Of a DNA stretch of 64,000 nt, positions 18,616-28,427 are shown piece after piece (the first letter of the stretch is position 1; the number at the start of each line of letters is the position of its first letter). This DNA is from an uncultured Paracoccaceae bacterium (GTDB lineage: Bacteria; Pseudomonadota; Alphaproteobacteria; Rhodobacterales; Rhodobacteraceae). The position numbers and the translations under genes were made by a program. The notes beneath the pieces were generated by a model. That model saw nothing but the letters and a program-made list of their open reading frames with translations, was not told the origin of the DNA and made no database searches. The DNA is taken from the NCBI GenBank assembly GCA_947495295.1, contig CANLYJ010000001.1, positions 682,001 through 746,000 of the forward strand. The letters are read 5' to 3'.

Positions 18616-19725
18616 TTGACCCACCCCAATCCTGACCTTGAATGCCGTGATCTGACCAAGGATTTTGACGCATTCCGTGCTGTCGATCATATCAGCTTTG
18701 ATGTACCGCAAGGCTCTTTCTTTTCTATCCTGGGGCCGTCTGGCTGCGGTAAGACAACCCTGTTGCGAATGATTGCAGGCTTTCAGTCGCCGACGAGCGG
18801 TGATCTGCGGATCAAAGGCAAATCGATGATCGGTGTCCCCCCGAACAAGCGCCCGGTGTCGATGGTGTTCCAACACCTAGCGCTGTTTCCGACGATGAAT
18901 ATCGGCGACAATGTTGGTTTTGGCTTGCGTCAACGCGGTGTCAGCAAGGCGGAGATCAAAACGCGGGTGGAACAGGTGCTGGAGCGTGTCGGCCTGCCGC
19001 ATGTGTCCGAACGCCGGGTTGATCAGCTGTCCGGTGGTCAAAAACAGCGCGTGGCGATTGCCCGTTGCATGGTGCTGGAACCCGATGTGCTGTTGTTGGA
19101 TGAACCGCTGGGTGCGCTTGATTTGAAACTGCGCGAGCATATGAAGATCGAGTTAAAATCGCTGCAACATGCGTTCAACACGACCTTCGTCTACATCACT
19201 CACGACCAGTCAGAGGCGTTGGTGATGAGCGACAATATCGCGGTGATGAATAATGGCCGGTTTGAACAGATCGGGTCGCCGCATGACGTCTATCACCGCC
19301 CAGATACAGCCTTCGTCGCAGGGTTTGTGGGGGACGCTAATAAGATCGACGCGAAGGTCACGGATGTGAATGGCGCGATGCTGACATTGGCCACCGATAC
19401 GGGCAGCGAAATGAAGGTTGAAGCAGCAGGAACAGGCCTGACCGTCGGGCAACGCGCGCAGGTTTTCTTGCGGCCGGAAGCGATTGCGTTGGGCGTGCCG
19501 GATGCGGGAACCGAGGGCGGCGCGAATATCAGCCGGGGCACTGTCGAAACTGTGTTTTTCAACGGGGCCAATAGCACGGTGACTGTCAAAGATAGGGCAG
19601 GGCATCTGGTGAAGGTCGCGATGCCGCAGACCGGTGATTTCGCGACCTTGCAACGGGGCGATGCGATCAGCACCCGGTGGCACCCAAAACAGGCGCGATG
19701 CTATGCGGTTTCGGGGGGTGCGTGA
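18616..19725 (+). CDS. ABC transporter ATP-binding protein, PotA-like
   Basis: A 369-residue ATPase powering the importer. Walker A is GPSGCGKTTLL, the signature is LSGGQKQRVAIARCM, Walker B is LLLDEPLGALD, and the switch histidine is in YITHDQSEAL. A C-terminal TOBE domain (about residues 280-369) is typical of PotA-type proteins. The start is a TTG at 18616 with GAGG about 9 nt upstream. No closer ATG gives the family N-terminus, so a rare TTG start is likely. It touches the permease gene by 1 nt. Confidence 0.92.
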   Translation: MTHPNPDLECRDLTKDFDAFRAVDHISFDVPQGSFFSILGPSGCGKTTLLRMIAGFQSPTSGDLRIKGKSMIGVPPNKRPVSMVFQHLALFPTMNIGDNVGFGLRQRGVSKAEIKTRVEQVLERVGLPHVSERRVDQLSGGQKQRVAIARCMVLEPDVLLLDEPLGALDLKLREHMKIELKSLQHAFNTTFVYITHDQSEALVMSDNIAVMNNGRFEQIGSPHDVYHRPDTAFVAGFVGDANKIDAKVTDVNGAMLTLATDTGSEMKVEAAGTGLTVGQRAQVFLRPEAIALGVPDAGTEGGANISRGTVETVFFNGANSTVTVKDRAGHLVKVAMPQTGDFATLQRGDAISTRWHPKQARCYAVSGGA

Positions 19726-20591
19726 TGGGTTCTGATAGGTCCCGATTGGGGTTTTACCTGTTATTGGCGCCGATCCTGTTGTGGTTGGTCGTGCTGATCA
19801 TCCTGCCGCATATTGGCCTGTTTCTGGTGTCGATCAGCGAAAAGATCGGCCCAAGGGAGTATGAAACCGGGTTCGACAACTATGCGGCTTTCTTTACCGA
19901 ACCGCTTTATTGGCGGACATTTGCGCGAACCGCGATCATGTCGATCATGGCGACGGCATTGACCCTGATCCTTGGCTTTCCGATTGCCTATTATATCGCG
20001 AAACTAACGCGTGGACGCACCAAAACCACGCTGTTTTTGATGTGCATGATCCCGTTTTGGGTATCGGAACTGGTGCGCACATTCGGCTGGATGATCCTGC
20101 TGCGCGAAACCGGGGTCATTTCGAATGTATTGCAGTATCTGGGGCTGGTGAATGGCCCGGTTGAGATGCTTTATAACGACGCCGCGATCATGGTCGGGCT
20201 TGTTTATACCTCGATCCTGTTCATGGTTGTGCCACTGGTCACTACGTTGGATAGCCTTGATGATAGCCTGATCGAGGCGGGGTATGATCTGGGCGGAACA
20301 AGCACCTCGATCATGCGCGAAATTGTCATACCGCACGCGATGCCGGGCATCGTGTCGGGTTGTATTGTGGTTTTCATGCTGTCGCTGGGCAATTACCTGA
20401 CGCCGATCCTGCTGGGAGGCAAGGACAGCCTGTGGTTCACCGGGATGATCTATACCCAGTTCATTACGCGATTTAACTGGGAGCTTGGGTCAGCCTTTGG
20501 CTTTTTGCTTTTGGCGCTGTCGTCGCTGGTGGTGTTCCTTGGACTGAAGTTTTCAGGGCAATCCCTGTCTGAAACGATGGGGCGCCCATGA
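19725..20591 (+). CDS. ABC transporter permease, PotB-like
   Basis: A 288-residue inner-membrane permease with six hydrophobic segments. The EAA loop is EAGYDLGGTSTSIMREIVIPHAMPG, which contacts the ATPase. The start at 19725 overlaps the ATPase stop by 1 nt (TGATG). Upstream in-frame codons inside the ATPase gene are not supported. It belongs to the polyamine/Fe-type permease family and forms the channel with the next gene product. Confidence 0.9.
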   Translation: MGSDRSRLGFYLLLAPILLWLVVLIILPHIGLFLVSISEKIGPREYETGFDNYAAFFTEPLYWRTFARTAIMSIMATALTLILGFPIAYYIAKLTRGRTKTTLFLMCMIPFWVSELVRTFGWMILLRETGVISNVLQYLGLVNGPVEMLYNDAAIMVGLVYTSILFMVVPLVTTLDSLDDSLIEAGYDLGGTSTSIMREIVIPHAMPGIVSGCIVVFMLSLGNYLTPILLGGKDSLWFTGMIYTQFITRFNWELGSAFGFLLLALSSLVVFLGLKFSGQSLSETMGRP

Positions 20592-21442
20592 TCCCGACCG
20601 TTCCCCAGCCCGCCTTCGCCAAGTGGTGCTATCGCGCCTATGTAACAGCGTTCTTTATCTATCTCGCGCTGCCACTGACCGTTGTCTGCGTCTTTGCCTT
20701 CAACAACAGCGTCTTTCCATCCTTGCCGTGGGAAGGTTTCACGCTCGCGTGGTTCTTTGGAACCGAGGCGCCGTTTATTGGTGTTTTCAATGAGCGGTCG
20801 ATCATGCGGTCGATTGGCACATCGGCCTTTGTGGCATTCTGGGTATCCGCTTTTGCGGTCACCGTCGGGACATGTAATGCGTTCCTGTTTGTGCGGCATG
20901 ACTTCCGGGGCAAAGCGCTGCTTTACATGCTTATGTTACTACCGCTGATCATTCCGGGGGTGATCTTGGGCATTTCGATCTTGGTCTTCTCAAGCTCTGT
21001 TGCGAACACTTTGGAGGATGCGACAGGGCTGTGGTTCGACGGGCTGCGCCCGGGTTTGATCCTGGTCATCCTAGGGCAGTTTTCATTTATCACTACCTTT
21101 GCGACCTTGGTCATCTCCGCCCGATTGCAAAAATTCGACCCCAGTTTGGAAGAGGCGGCACTGAACCTAGGGGCCAGCAAGATCGGCGCGATCCGCCAAA
21201 TCACGCTGCCGTTTCTGCTTCCGGCTATCGTGGCCTCGGCAGTTGTATCGGTCCTGATGAGCTTTGAGAATTTCAACACAACACTCATGCTGGTCGGATC
21301 CGACTCGCCGCTGACAATCACGATGTTTGACAAGCTCAAGCAGGGGTCGACGCCTGTCCTGAACGCCGTATCGCTTTTGCTGATCATTATCTCGGCTGCC
21401 CTTGGGCTTCTATCGCTGCTGTTCCAGAACGCAAAACGGTGA
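20588..21442 (+). CDS. ABC transporter permease, PotC-like
   Basis: A 284-residue inner-membrane permease, the second half of the importer channel. About six transmembrane segments are visible, and the EAA loop is EEAALNLGASKIGAIRQITLP. ATGA overlap with the preceding permease indicates coupling. It is the last gene of the importer operon. No clear terminator is seen before the convergent tRNA-Thr gene. Confidence 0.9.
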   Translation: MIPTVPQPAFAKWCYRAYVTAFFIYLALPLTVVCVFAFNNSVFPSLPWEGFTLAWFFGTEAPFIGVFNERSIMRSIGTSAFVAFWVSAFAVTVGTCNAFLFVRHDFRGKALLYMLMLLPLIIPGVILGISILVFSSSVANTLEDATGLWFDGLRPGLILVILGQFSFITTFATLVISARLQKFDPSLEEAALNLGASKIGAIRQITLPFLLPAIVASAVVSVLMSFENFNTTLMLVGSDSPLTITMFDKLKQGSTPVLNAVSLLLIIISAALGLLSLLFQNAKR

Positions 21443-21520
21443 CTGGAGCAGAAGCAGATCAAGATAGCGAGGGTTACGCGTAAACCGGTGCGGGGTGTCA
21501 CTAGTTTCAAGCTGAACGGA

Positions 21521-21595
21521 TGGTGCTGTGAGAGAGGATTGAACTCTCGACCTCACCCTTACCAAGGGTGTGCTCTGCCACTGAGCTACCACAGC
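21521..21595 (-). tRNA. tRNA-Thr(GGT)
   Basis: A 75-nt cloverleaf including an encoded CCA. The acceptor is GCTGTGG with TCACAGC (one G-U pair), the D-stem is GCTC/GAGC, the anticodon stem CACCC/GGGTG, and the T-stem GAGAG/CTCTC with TTCAATC. The 7-nt anticodon loop TTGGTAA gives anticodon GGT, which reads ACC and ACU. Confidence 0.97.
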
Positions 21596-21682
21596 ATCCG
21601 TGAGGCGGGGAACTAGCTGTAATTGTCGATTGTTGCAAGCCCTCTCTGGACGCTTTTTGCCCTTATTGCTAACAGGGACAAT

Positions 21683-21832
21683 ATGAGTGACAGGCAAGAA
21701 AAAAGCAGCACGCACAAATCAAAACCAAGCCGCGATGATCGGTTGAAAGCCGCATTGAAGGCGAACATGGCCAAGCGCAAGGCCCAGAAAAAAGCCCGCA
21801 GCGATGCAGGCGATAAAAAAGAGAAAGAATAG
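21683..21832 (+). CDS. Small basic conserved protein upstream of murA
   Basis: A 49-residue, highly charged protein (about one third Lys, Arg or His) with no hydrophobic core, most of it likely disordered or helical. The start MSDRQEK at 21683 has AGGGA upstream; the 20 codons before it belong to the tRNA-flanking sequence. It ends 6 nt before murA and is probably co-transcribed. I do not assign a function. The extreme composition is compatible with nucleic-acid or ribosome binding, which is inference. Confidence 0.7.
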   Translation: MSDRQEKSSTHKSKPSRDDRLKAALKANMAKRKAQKKARSDAGDKKEKE

Positions 21833-21838
21833 CCAGGC

Positions 21839-23107
21839 ATGGATTCGATCGTGGTAAAGGGCGGCACAGCCCTGCAAGGAAAGATAAAAATCGCAGGGGC
21901 CAAGAACGCGGCACTGACCCTGATGCCCGCCACGTTGCTGTCTGAAGAGCCGCTGACGCTGACCAATGCACCGCGCCTGTCTGACATTCAGACCATGACC
22001 GCCCTTTTGCAGTCATTGGGCGTCGAAGTGACATCGATGCAGGATGGCAAGGTGCAAGTGTTGTCATCCCATGCGATGACATCGACCACCGCTGACTATG
22101 AAATCGTGCGCAAGATGCGCGCCTCCAACCTTGTGTTGGGGCCGTTACTGGCCCGTCATCATCAGGCAATTGTTTCATTGCCCGGCGGCTGCGCCATTGG
22201 GGCCCGTCCAATGGATATCCATGTGACTGCACTTGAGGCGATGGGGGCCGAGATTGAGTTGAAAGATGGTTACCTGCATGCCGCGGCCAAAGGTGGGTTG
22301 AGAGGCGCGCGCGTGCCGTTGCGTTTTGCCTCGGTCGGGGCCACTGAAAACGTGCTAATGGCGGCCACATTGGCCAAAGGTACAACGATCATCGAAAACG
22401 CAGCGCGTGAGCCAGAAATTGTTGATCTTGCCCATTGTTTGCGTCGCATGGGCGCACAGATCGAAGGGGAAGGAACGGCAACCATCACCATCGAAGGGGT
22501 GGACCGTCTGGGGGCTGCAACGCACCCGGTTGTGACCGACCGGATCGAGTTGGGCACCTATATGCTGGCCCCTGTCTTTGCCGGTGGAGAGGTCGAATGC
22601 ATCGGTGGTCGCCTTGATCTGGTCCAATCATTTGCTGAAAAACTGGATGCTGCGGGCGTCGCCGTGACTGAGACCGCCGATGGCCTGAAGGTGGCGCGCA
22701 AGAACGGGCGCCCGACCGCAGTGGATGTCACCACCGAAGTGTTTCCCGGATTTCCAACGGACTTGCAGGCCCAAATGATGGCCATGCTTTGCACTGCAAA
22801 AGGCACATCGGTTCTGGAAGAGAAAATCTTTGAAAACCGATTCATGCATGCCCCCGAACTGATCCGCATGGGCGCCGATATTGAGGTGCAGGGCGGCACG
22901 GCCACAGTTCACGGTGTGGAACGGTTAAAAGGGGCGCCAGTGATGGCCACGGATTTGCGCGCCTCTGTTTCCTTGATCCTTGCCGGTTTGGCCGCCGAGG
23001 GTGAGACGGTTGTTAGCCGTGTCTACCATCTTGATCGCGGCTATGAGCATGTCGAAGAAAAACTAAGCGCAGTTGGCGCCAAGATTGAGCGGGTGGCCGG
23101 ATCATGA
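21839..23107 (+). CDS. murA: UDP-N-acetylglucosamine 1-carboxyvinyltransferase
   Basis: A 422-residue cytoplasmic enzyme that transfers enolpyruvate from PEP to UDP-GlcNAc, the first committed step of peptidoglycan synthesis. The catalytic loop cysteine is Cys118 in [15 protein letters not shown], so the fosfomycin-sensitive form is expected. [12 protein letters not shown] at the N-terminus and [12 protein letters not shown] further on match the two-domain EPSP-like fold. The stop overlaps the DUF2948 gene by 4 nt. Confidence 0.97.
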   Translation: MDSIVVKGGTALQGKIKIAGAKNAALTLMPATLLSEEPLTLTNAPRLSDIQTMTALLQSLGVEVTSMQDGKVQVLSSHAMTSTTADYEIVRKMRASNLVLGPLLARHHQAIVSLPGGCAIGARPMDIHVTALEAMGAEIELKDGYLHAAAKGGLRGARVPLRFASVGATENVLMAATLAKGTTIIENAAREPEIVDLAHCLRRMGAQIEGEGTATITIEGVDRLGAATHPVVTDRIELGTYMLAPVFAGGEVECIGGRLDLVQSFAEKLDAAGVAVTETADGLKVARKNGRPTAVDVTTEVFPGFPTDLQAQMMAMLCTAKGTSVLEEKIFENRFMHAPELIRMGADIEVQGGTATVHGVERLKGAPVMATDLRASVSLILAGLAAEGETVVSRVYHLDRGYEHVEEKLSAVGAKIERVAGS

Positions 23108-23571
23108 CCGATGATGCCCGATTTGAGGATGGTGCGGAGGCCCCGCTGCGGCTGAAGGCACTTGATGCCGATGATTTGGCAGTGCTGTCATCCTTGACGC
23201 AAGACGCCGTGTTTCCGGCCGCTGAACTGCGCTGGGACCGCAAAGCGCGTCGTTTTGCCATGCTGTTGAACAGGTTCCGGTGGGAAATCGGGGCCAAAGC
23301 GGCACAAAAGGAACGCGTGCAGGCAGTACTCGCCTTCGAAGATGTGATGCGTGTCCAAAGTCAGGGTGTCGATAAAGCCGATCCTGAAATGGTTTATTCG
23401 CTGCTATCCATCGCCTATCAACCTGCCGATGACGGGGCAGGGCGGTTCGAGTTGACACTCGCCGGGGATGGCGCGATTGCGTTAGATGTTGAGGCGTTGG
23501 AAGTCGTTTTGCGCGACGTCACACGGCCATATGTCGCCCCCTCCGGCAAAACTCCATCCCATCCTGACTGA
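23104..23571 (+). CDS. DUF2948 family protein
   Basis: A 155-residue protein of the alphaproteobacterial DUF2948 family. The sequence [20 protein letters not shown], the segment [18 protein letters not shown] and the ending of about 20 acidic-to-neutral residues fit it. The function is unknown. The murA-DUF2948-hisD order is recurrent in this group and the gene is translationally coupled to murA. Confidence 0.85.
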   Translation: MTDDARFEDGAEAPLRLKALDADDLAVLSSLTQDAVFPAAELRWDRKARRFAMLLNRFRWEIGAKAAQKERVQAVLAFEDVMRVQSQGVDKADPEMVYSLLSIAYQPADDGAGRFELTLAGDGAIALDVEALEVVLRDVTRPYVAPSGKTPSHPD

Positions 23572-23636
23572 TCAACGTGCCCCGGCATTGATGCCACCCC
23601 AGTGCCCCGCTATGTGGGGGCCTGAAGGAGTGTTCC

Positions 23637-24947
23637 ATGCCACAGTTTCTATCGACAGCCGAACCTGATTTCGAAGCCCGGTTTTCTGCGCTGCTGACCG
23701 CCAAGCGCGAGGACAGCCCGGATGTCGATCATGTGGTTGCTGAGATTATCGCCGATGTGCGCGCGCGCGGTGATCAAGCCGTACTGGAACTGACCCAAAA
23801 ATTTGACCGTCTGAGTCTAACGGCAGACACCATGCGCTTCACAAAGGACGAAATTGACGCTGAATGCGCGAAAGTTAGTGTGGAGGACGAAGCGGCGCTA
23901 AGGCTCGCCGCTGATCGGATTCGCGACTATCATTCCCGCCAGATGCCAGCCGACCAGTCTTGGGTTGAGGCTGAAACAGGTGCGACGCTTGGATGGCGTT
24001 GGACGCCGGTATCTGCTGCGGGGCTTTATGTACCGGGCGGTCTTGCATCCTATCCATCATCCGTCCTGATGAATGCGATCCCCGCCAAGACAGCTGGGGT
24101 TGGTCGCCTGGCCATGGTGGTTCCAACGCCGGATGGGGTGACGAACCCACTTGTCTTGATGGCGGCAAAGATTGCGGGCGTTGATGAGGTTTATCGCATT
24201 GGTGGCGCGCAAGCTGTTGCAGCCTTGGCGTATGGCACCGCAACAATTGCGCCAGTGGACAAGATTACCGGCCCGGGCAACGCATTTGTTGCCGCTGCCA
24301 AGCGTCGGGTTTTTGGAAAGGTGGGTATCGACATGATCGCGGGGCCATCCGAAATCCTTGTGATCGCGGATAAGGATAACAACCCCGATTGGATCGCGCT
24401 GGATTTGCTAAGCCAGGCCGAACATGACGAAAGCGCGCAATCACTGCTGATCACTGATGATGCGGGCTTTGGTCAGGCCGTGGCTGACGCGGTCACCGCC
24501 CGTCTGCAAACCCTGCAACGGCGCGATATCGCAGCCGCCAGTTGGCGCGATTTTGGAGCCGTTATCACCGTGGCTGATCTGGACGAGGCGGTTGCCCTGT
24601 CTGACCGGATCGCGCCCGAACATCTTGAGATCTGCACGGGTGATGCCGACAGTTTGGTCACCAAGATCACCCATGCCGGGGCAATCTTTATCGGGGGTTG
24701 GACACCCGAGGCGATTGGTGACTACATTGGTGGTCCAAATCATGTCTTGCCGACCGCGCGGTCGGCGCGGTTTTCAAGCGGATTGTCAGTGATGGACTTT
24801 ATCAAGCGCACCACCCTGTCGCGGATGACACCCGAGGCACTGGCCACCATCGGCCCAGCCGCCGAAAAGCTGGCCCAATCCGAAGGGCTTGAAGCACATG
24901 GCCTTTCGGTGCGCGCGCGTCTGGATCAGCTGAATAGTGGCGGATGA
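23637..24947 (+). CDS. hisD: Histidinol dehydrogenase
   Basis: A 436-residue zinc enzyme that oxidises L-histidinol twice to L-histidine using NAD. Characteristic elements are VPGGLASYPSSVLMN, the NAD/zinc region KITGPGNAFVAAAKR, QAEHDESAQS with zinc ligands Gln and His, IAPEHLEI with the catalytic Glu-His pair, and HVLPTARSARFSSGLSV. GAAGGAG lies about 6 nt before the ATG. It ends one base before the UPF0262 start. Confidence 0.97.
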   Translation: MPQFLSTAEPDFEARFSALLTAKREDSPDVDHVVAEIIADVRARGDQAVLELTQKFDRLSLTADTMRFTKDEIDAECAKVSVEDEAALRLAADRIRDYHSRQMPADQSWVEAETGATLGWRWTPVSAAGLYVPGGLASYPSSVLMNAIPAKTAGVGRLAMVVPTPDGVTNPLVLMAAKIAGVDEVYRIGGAQAVAALAYGTATIAPVDKITGPGNAFVAAAKRRVFGKVGIDMIAGPSEILVIADKDNNPDWIALDLLSQAEHDESAQSLLITDDAGFGQAVADAVTARLQTLQRRDIAAASWRDFGAVITVADLDEAVALSDRIAPEHLEICTGDADSLVTKITHAGAIFIGGWTPEAIGDYIGGPNHVLPTARSARFSSGLSVMDFIKRTTLSRMTPEALATIGPAAEKLAQSEGLEAHGLSVRARLDQLNSGG

Positions 24948-24948
24948 C

Positions 24949-25428
24949 ATGAGCAAGATCACCCATATCAGTATCGATGACCGCAACCTGCCGCCGCCCA
25001 CGCCGGAGATTGATCAGGAGCGCAAGGTCGCGATGTTTGACCTGCTTGAAGATAACAGCTTTGCCATCCCGGTGCGGGACGGTCGGGAGGTGCCACCCGG
25101 CCCCTATCGGTTGGGGTTGTCGATCAAGGAACGGCGACTGGTTTTTGACATCCAACAGGAAGATGAAAGCCCGGCCGGCGAGTTTCATCTGTCGCTTGGC
25201 CCGTTCCGGCAAGTCGTCAAAGACTATTTCCAAATCTGCGAAAGCTATTTCAACGCCGTCAAGACGCTGCCACCCAGCCAAATCGAAACAATCGATATGG
25301 CCCGCCGGGGGATCCACAATGAAGGTGCCCGCGTCCTGCAAGAACGGCTGGAAGGTAAGGCCGATGTGGATATCGACACGGCCCGTCGCCTTTTCACATT
25401 GATCTGTGTTCTGCATTTCGGGGGGTAA
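24949..25428 (+). CDS. UPF0262 family protein
   Basis: A 159-residue protein of the alphaproteobacterial UPF0262 family, recognised by its start SKITHISIDDRNLPPPTPEI and the segments FDIQQEDESPAGEFHLSLGP and DYFQICESYFNAV. No catalytic residues are known. ATG at 24949 follows the hisD stop by one base; a GTG 12 nt upstream is in frame but less likely. It travels with hisD and the next phosphatase-like gene in this group. Confidence 0.9.
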   Translation: MSKITHISIDDRNLPPPTPEIDQERKVAMFDLLEDNSFAIPVRDGREVPPGPYRLGLSIKERRLVFDIQQEDESPAGEFHLSLGPFRQVVKDYFQICESYFNAVKTLPPSQIETIDMARRGIHNEGARVLQERLEGKADVDIDTARRLFTLICVLHFGG

Positions 25429-25429
25429 C

Positions 25430-25903
25430 GTGGCAGACGGTAGCGCATATCAGCAACTTCCCCAATCAGTGCTGTTTTGTTGCGATCATAATTCCGTTCG
25501 GTCCCCCATGGCCGAAGGGATCATGAAAAAGCTTTATGGAACAGAATGTTACATTCAGTCCGCTGGTGTGAAAAGTGATCTCGAAATCGACGGGTTTGCC
25601 ATAACGGTCTGTGCCGAAATCGGGGTAGAACTGTCACGGCACCGGTCCCGATCCTTTGACGAGATGGAAGACTGGGGCGATGACCTGTCATCCTTTGATC
25701 TTGTGTTGGCGTTGTCGCCAGCCAGTCAGCGTCGGGCGCTTGATCTGACTCAGTTCTATCATATTGATGTTGAATACTGGCCTATTCTGGACCCAACCGG
25801 GTTGGGTGACGCGCGCGATACGCGGCTCACCGCCTATCGCCAGACGCGCGATCAGATCACACAGCGCCTGACAGAGCGTTTTGGACCAGCGCAAACGGAA
25901 TAA
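25430..25903 (+). CDS. Low-molecular-weight phosphotyrosine phosphatase / ArsC-like protein
   Basis: A 157-residue cytoplasmic protein of the LMW-PTP/arsenate reductase fold. The P-loop is CCDHNSVRSPMAEG, giving C-x5-R-S, and a later DPTG supplies the general-acid aspartate. The start is GTG at 25430, one base after the upstream stop with GGGGG just before it; the eight codons upstream lie inside UPF0262. It may be a protein tyrosine phosphatase or a thiol-dependent reductase. No arsenic genes are nearby, so a phosphatase is more likely. Confidence 0.85.
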   Translation: MADGSAYQQLPQSVLFCCDHNSVRSPMAEGIMKKLYGTECYIQSAGVKSDLEIDGFAITVCAEIGVELSRHRSRSFDEMEDWGDDLSSFDLVLALSPASQRRALDLTQFYHIDVEYWPILDPTGLGDARDTRLTAYRQTRDQITQRLTERFGPAQTE

Positions 25904-26039
25904 GCCCTGTTTCGGACTCTGACAGTCAGCCCAACGCGTCATTTGTGATGTATATGCGGGTTAGGACTTGATATTTCGCCCGTAGACGCTCATTTAAGCG
26001 GCGCGCAAAGGATTGCGCTGATTACGTGTAGGAGAACAC

Positions 26040-26258
26040 ATGGCCAAGGAAGAACTGCTCGAATTCCCCGGTGTCGTGAAGGAACTTCTGCCTAATGCGA
26101 CGTTTCGGGTCGAGCTGGAAAACGGCCATGAGATCATCGCACATACGGCAGGCAAGATGCGCAAGAACCGCATCCGGGTTCTGGCAGGCGACAAGGTGCA
26201 GGTTGAGATGACCCCTTATGATCTGACCAAGGGTCGGATTAATTATCGCTTCAAGTAA
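26040..26258 (+). CDS. infA: Translation initiation factor IF-1
   Basis: A 72-residue S1/OB-fold protein that binds the ribosomal A site during initiation. The motifs [41 protein letters not shown] and [13 protein letters not shown] are diagnostic and the length is exact. AGGAGA lies 6 nt before the ATG. The 136-nt upstream gap probably contains its promoter. Confidence 0.98.
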   Translation: MAKEELLEFPGVVKELLPNATFRVELENGHEIIAHTAGKMRKNRIRVLAGDKVQVEMTPYDLTKGRINYRFK

Positions 26259-26333
26259 GGCGCAAGACGTGTTGCGCGTTGTCCAAGCAGGCGTCTGGCG
26301 CATCAGTCGATGCGTCCGGCACCCGGTCTATCC

Positions 26334-26939
26334 ATGACAGCCAATGCGCCTGACCCTGGCTTGAAACTGATCCTTGGCTCCGGTTCGCCGCGCAGGCTGG
26401 AACTGCTGATGCAGATCGGTGTAACACCCACCGCTATCCGCCCGCCCGATATTGATGAGGACGTTGGCAAAGGCGAACTTCCCCGCGACTATGTCAATCG
26501 GGTTGCCCGCGAAAAGGCCGAAGCGTCGGTGATCGCGGATGATGAGGTCGTTCTTTGCGCCGATACAACGGTCGCTTTGGGGCGGCGCATCATGGCCAAG
26601 CCCGCCGATGCACAAGAGGCCGCAGCCTTTCTGCGCGCGCTGTCCGGGCGTCGCCACAAAGTCATCACCGCTATTGCCGTCAAACGCGCAGGCCAAATCT
26701 GGCAGAAAGACGTGCAAACGACCGTCGCCTTCAAACGTATGACGGATCAGGATGTGACCTGGTATCTGGCGACGGGTGACTGGCAGGGCAAGGCTGGAGG
26801 CTACGGCATCCAAGGACCGGCAAGCGCATTTGTGACCTGGCTCAACGGGTCTTTCCACGCTGTTATGGGCTTGCCGTTACCTGAAACCATCGGCCTGCTG
26901 ACGGCGGCAGGTTACCCGGTTCGTGGAGATATCAAATGA
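26334..26939 (+). CDS. Maf-family nucleotide pyrophosphatase
   Basis: A 201-residue house-cleaning enzyme that hydrolyses noncanonical or modified nucleoside triphosphates to the monophosphate. The substrate loop [11 protein letters not shown], the acidic DIDEDV site and the catalytic [11 protein letters not shown] are intact. The start at 26334 is chosen on family length; it has no strong ribosome-binding site, and an ATG at 26310 is an alternative. The stop overlaps the next gene by 4 nt. The infA-maf-RNase E/G-yacG order is typical of the group. Confidence 0.93.
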   Translation: MTANAPDPGLKLILGSGSPRRLELLMQIGVTPTAIRPPDIDEDVGKGELPRDYVNRVAREKAEASVIADDEVVLCADTTVALGRRIMAKPADAQEAAAFLRALSGRRHKVITAIAVKRAGQIWQKDVQTTVAFKRMTDQDVTWYLATGDWQGKAGGYGIQGPASAFVTWLNGSFHAVMGLPLPETIGLLTAAGYPVRGDIK

Positions 26940-27970
26940 AAGGTCGCCTGATCCTGCTCGACCATATCGGCACGGTTGAGGCCGCTTGCATCTTGGTCGA
27001 TGGCAAGTTGGATGATTTGCTGATCGACACCAGCGATGTGCCCCGTCCGGGGGCGATCTTCCGCGGCATCTGTGACCGCCCTATCAAAGGGCAAGGTGGC
27101 ATGATGCTGCGCTTGCCCGGTGGCGAAACCGGATTTCTGCGGCACGGTAAAGGGTTGCGACCTGGCCAGCCGTTGCTCGTACAGGTCACGGGATATGCCG
27201 AAGGTGGCAAAGCAGTCCCTGTCACGGACCGGGTCCTGTTCAAAAGCCGCTATGCCATTGTCACACCGGGAAAACCCGGCACCAATATTTCGCGTCAGAT
27301 CACCGATGACGACGCGCGCGATACGCTGTTGGCCATCGCGCACGAGGCTTATGACGGGCCGCATGGGCTGATTTTGCGGTCATCCTGTGCCGGGGCTGAC
27401 GCGGCAGAGATTGCGGATGATATCGCGGCCATGGCCGCTTTGGCCGACGCCGTTCTGGCCGATGCTGAAGGAACCCAACCCGAGGCCCTGACCGAAGGTG
27501 ATGGTCCGCATGCGCTTGCCTGGCGCGATTGGCATCGGTCGGCACAGGTGGTGACCGATGCGGGTTGTCTTGAAGATCATGGCGTGCTGGACCAGATTGG
27601 TGATCTGGCCAATGCGCTGGTGCCCTTGGGCGAGGCCAACATGTATGTCGAACCGACCCGCGCATTGGTCGCCATCGATGTGAACACAGGCAACGATACA
27701 TCACCTGCGGCGGCCCTGAAGGCCAATCTGGCCGCCTGCCGGGCTCTGCCGCGCGCCTTGCGGTTACGCGGGTTGGGCGGGCAGGTCACCGTCGATTTCG
27801 TGTCCATGTCCAAGGCGCATCGCAAACAGGTCGAACAATCACTGCGCGCGGCGTTCAAGGCTGACGCGATCGAGACTTCGCTGGTTGGTTGGACCCCAAT
27901 GGGACTGTTCGAATTGCAGCGCAAACGCGAACGGCGCCCATATTCTGCTGAAATGTTGGGGGGCATCTAA
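26936..27970 (+). CDS. Short ribonuclease E/G family protein
   Basis: A 344-residue protein with the core of the RNase E/G catalytic fold. The metal-binding aspartates are in [10 protein letters not shown] and [10 protein letters not shown], and the S1-like N-terminal part ([14 protein letters not shown]) is reduced. It is clearly shorter than RNase G (about 490) or RNase E, and the zinc-link CPxC motif that joins dimers is absent. The protein may be a minimal single-domain nuclease with a specialised rRNA or mRNA role. It is coupled to maf and to yacG. Confidence 0.85.
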   Translation: MKGRLILLDHIGTVEAACILVDGKLDDLLIDTSDVPRPGAIFRGICDRPIKGQGGMMLRLPGGETGFLRHGKGLRPGQPLLVQVTGYAEGGKAVPVTDRVLFKSRYAIVTPGKPGTNISRQITDDDARDTLLAIAHEAYDGPHGLILRSSCAGADAAEIADDIAAMAALADAVLADAEGTQPEALTEGDGPHALAWRDWHRSAQVVTDAGCLEDHGVLDQIGDLANALVPLGEANMYVEPTRALVAIDVNTGNDTSPAAALKANLAACRALPRALRLRGLGGQVTVDFVSMSKAHRKQVEQSLRAAFKADAIETSLVGWTPMGLFELQRKRERRPYSAEMLGGI

Positions 27971-28155
27971 TGGTCTGCCCAATCTGTAAAAAGCCAACAA
28001 ATCCTGACATTCGGCCCTTTTGCTCAAAGCGATGCGCGGATGTGGACCTGGGCAAGTGGTTGACCGGCGGTTACGCCATTCCCGCCGCTGACCTCGACGA
28101 AAGCGACGCGCCTGAAAAAGCTGGTCGCGACGCGGGATCCGCGAAACCACATTAG
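27970..28155 (+). CDS. yacG: DNA gyrase inhibitor YacG-like zinc protein
   Basis: A 61-residue zinc-ribbon protein with the four cysteines of YacG (CPIC near the start, then CSKRC) and the signature VDLGKWLTGGYAIP. YacG binds GyrB and blocks DNA binding by gyrase. The ATG shares one base with the RNase stop codon. The C-terminal tail is acidic and probably flexible, as in homologues. Confidence 0.93.
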   Translation: MVCPICKKPTNPDIRPFCSKRCADVDLGKWLTGGYAIPAADLDESDAPEKAGRDAGSAKPH

Positions 28156-28230
28156 GTCCGCATTTCGGGCTGGACAGCCCTCGCGACCACGTCTAGAACG
28201 CGCGTACCCAACGGCAGATGCCGTCCCGAT

Positions 28231-28305
28231 GCCCGGGTAGCTCAGGGGTAGAGCAGTGGATTGAAAATCCTCGTGTCGGTGGTTCGATTCCGCCCCCGGG
28301 CACCA
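28231..28305 (+). tRNA. tRNA-Phe(GAA)
   Basis: A 75-nt cloverleaf with encoded CCA. The acceptor is GCCCGGG with CCCGGGC, the D-stem GCTC/GAGC, the anticodon loop TTGAAAA (anticodon GAA), and the T-stem GGTGG/CCGCC with loop TTCGATT. Its 3' end is the left boundary of the genomic island and the presumed integration target. Confidence 0.97.
28290..28305 (+). other. Candidate attL core at the tRNA-Phe 3' end
   Basis: The last 16 nt of the tRNA (CCGCCCCCGGGCACCA) match a sequence at 42236-42251 at 13 of 16 positions in the same orientation. Tyrosine integrases of the family encoded at 40694 commonly use tRNA 3' ends, and the tRNA remains intact here. Confidence 0.5.
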
Positions 28306-28336
28306 TAATATCTGATTTTATTGAATTTTTTCTGCC

Positions 28337-28358
28337 CAGAGGGGGCATTTGAGGGGGC
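28337..28358 (+). repeat. Arm-type integrase repeat, left copy
   Basis: A 22-nt sequence that starts CAGAGGGGGCA and ends AGGGGGC, and matches 42106-42127 at 19 of 22 positions in the same orientation. Two AGGGGGC units 14 nt apart suggest arm-type binding sites for the island integrase. Confidence 0.5.
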
Positions 28359-28427
28359 GAATCATTCTCGGTTCACTCTCGACCAGCCAAATTCTACGCG
28401 ATTAAAACGCAAAACGTTTAGTAGGAG

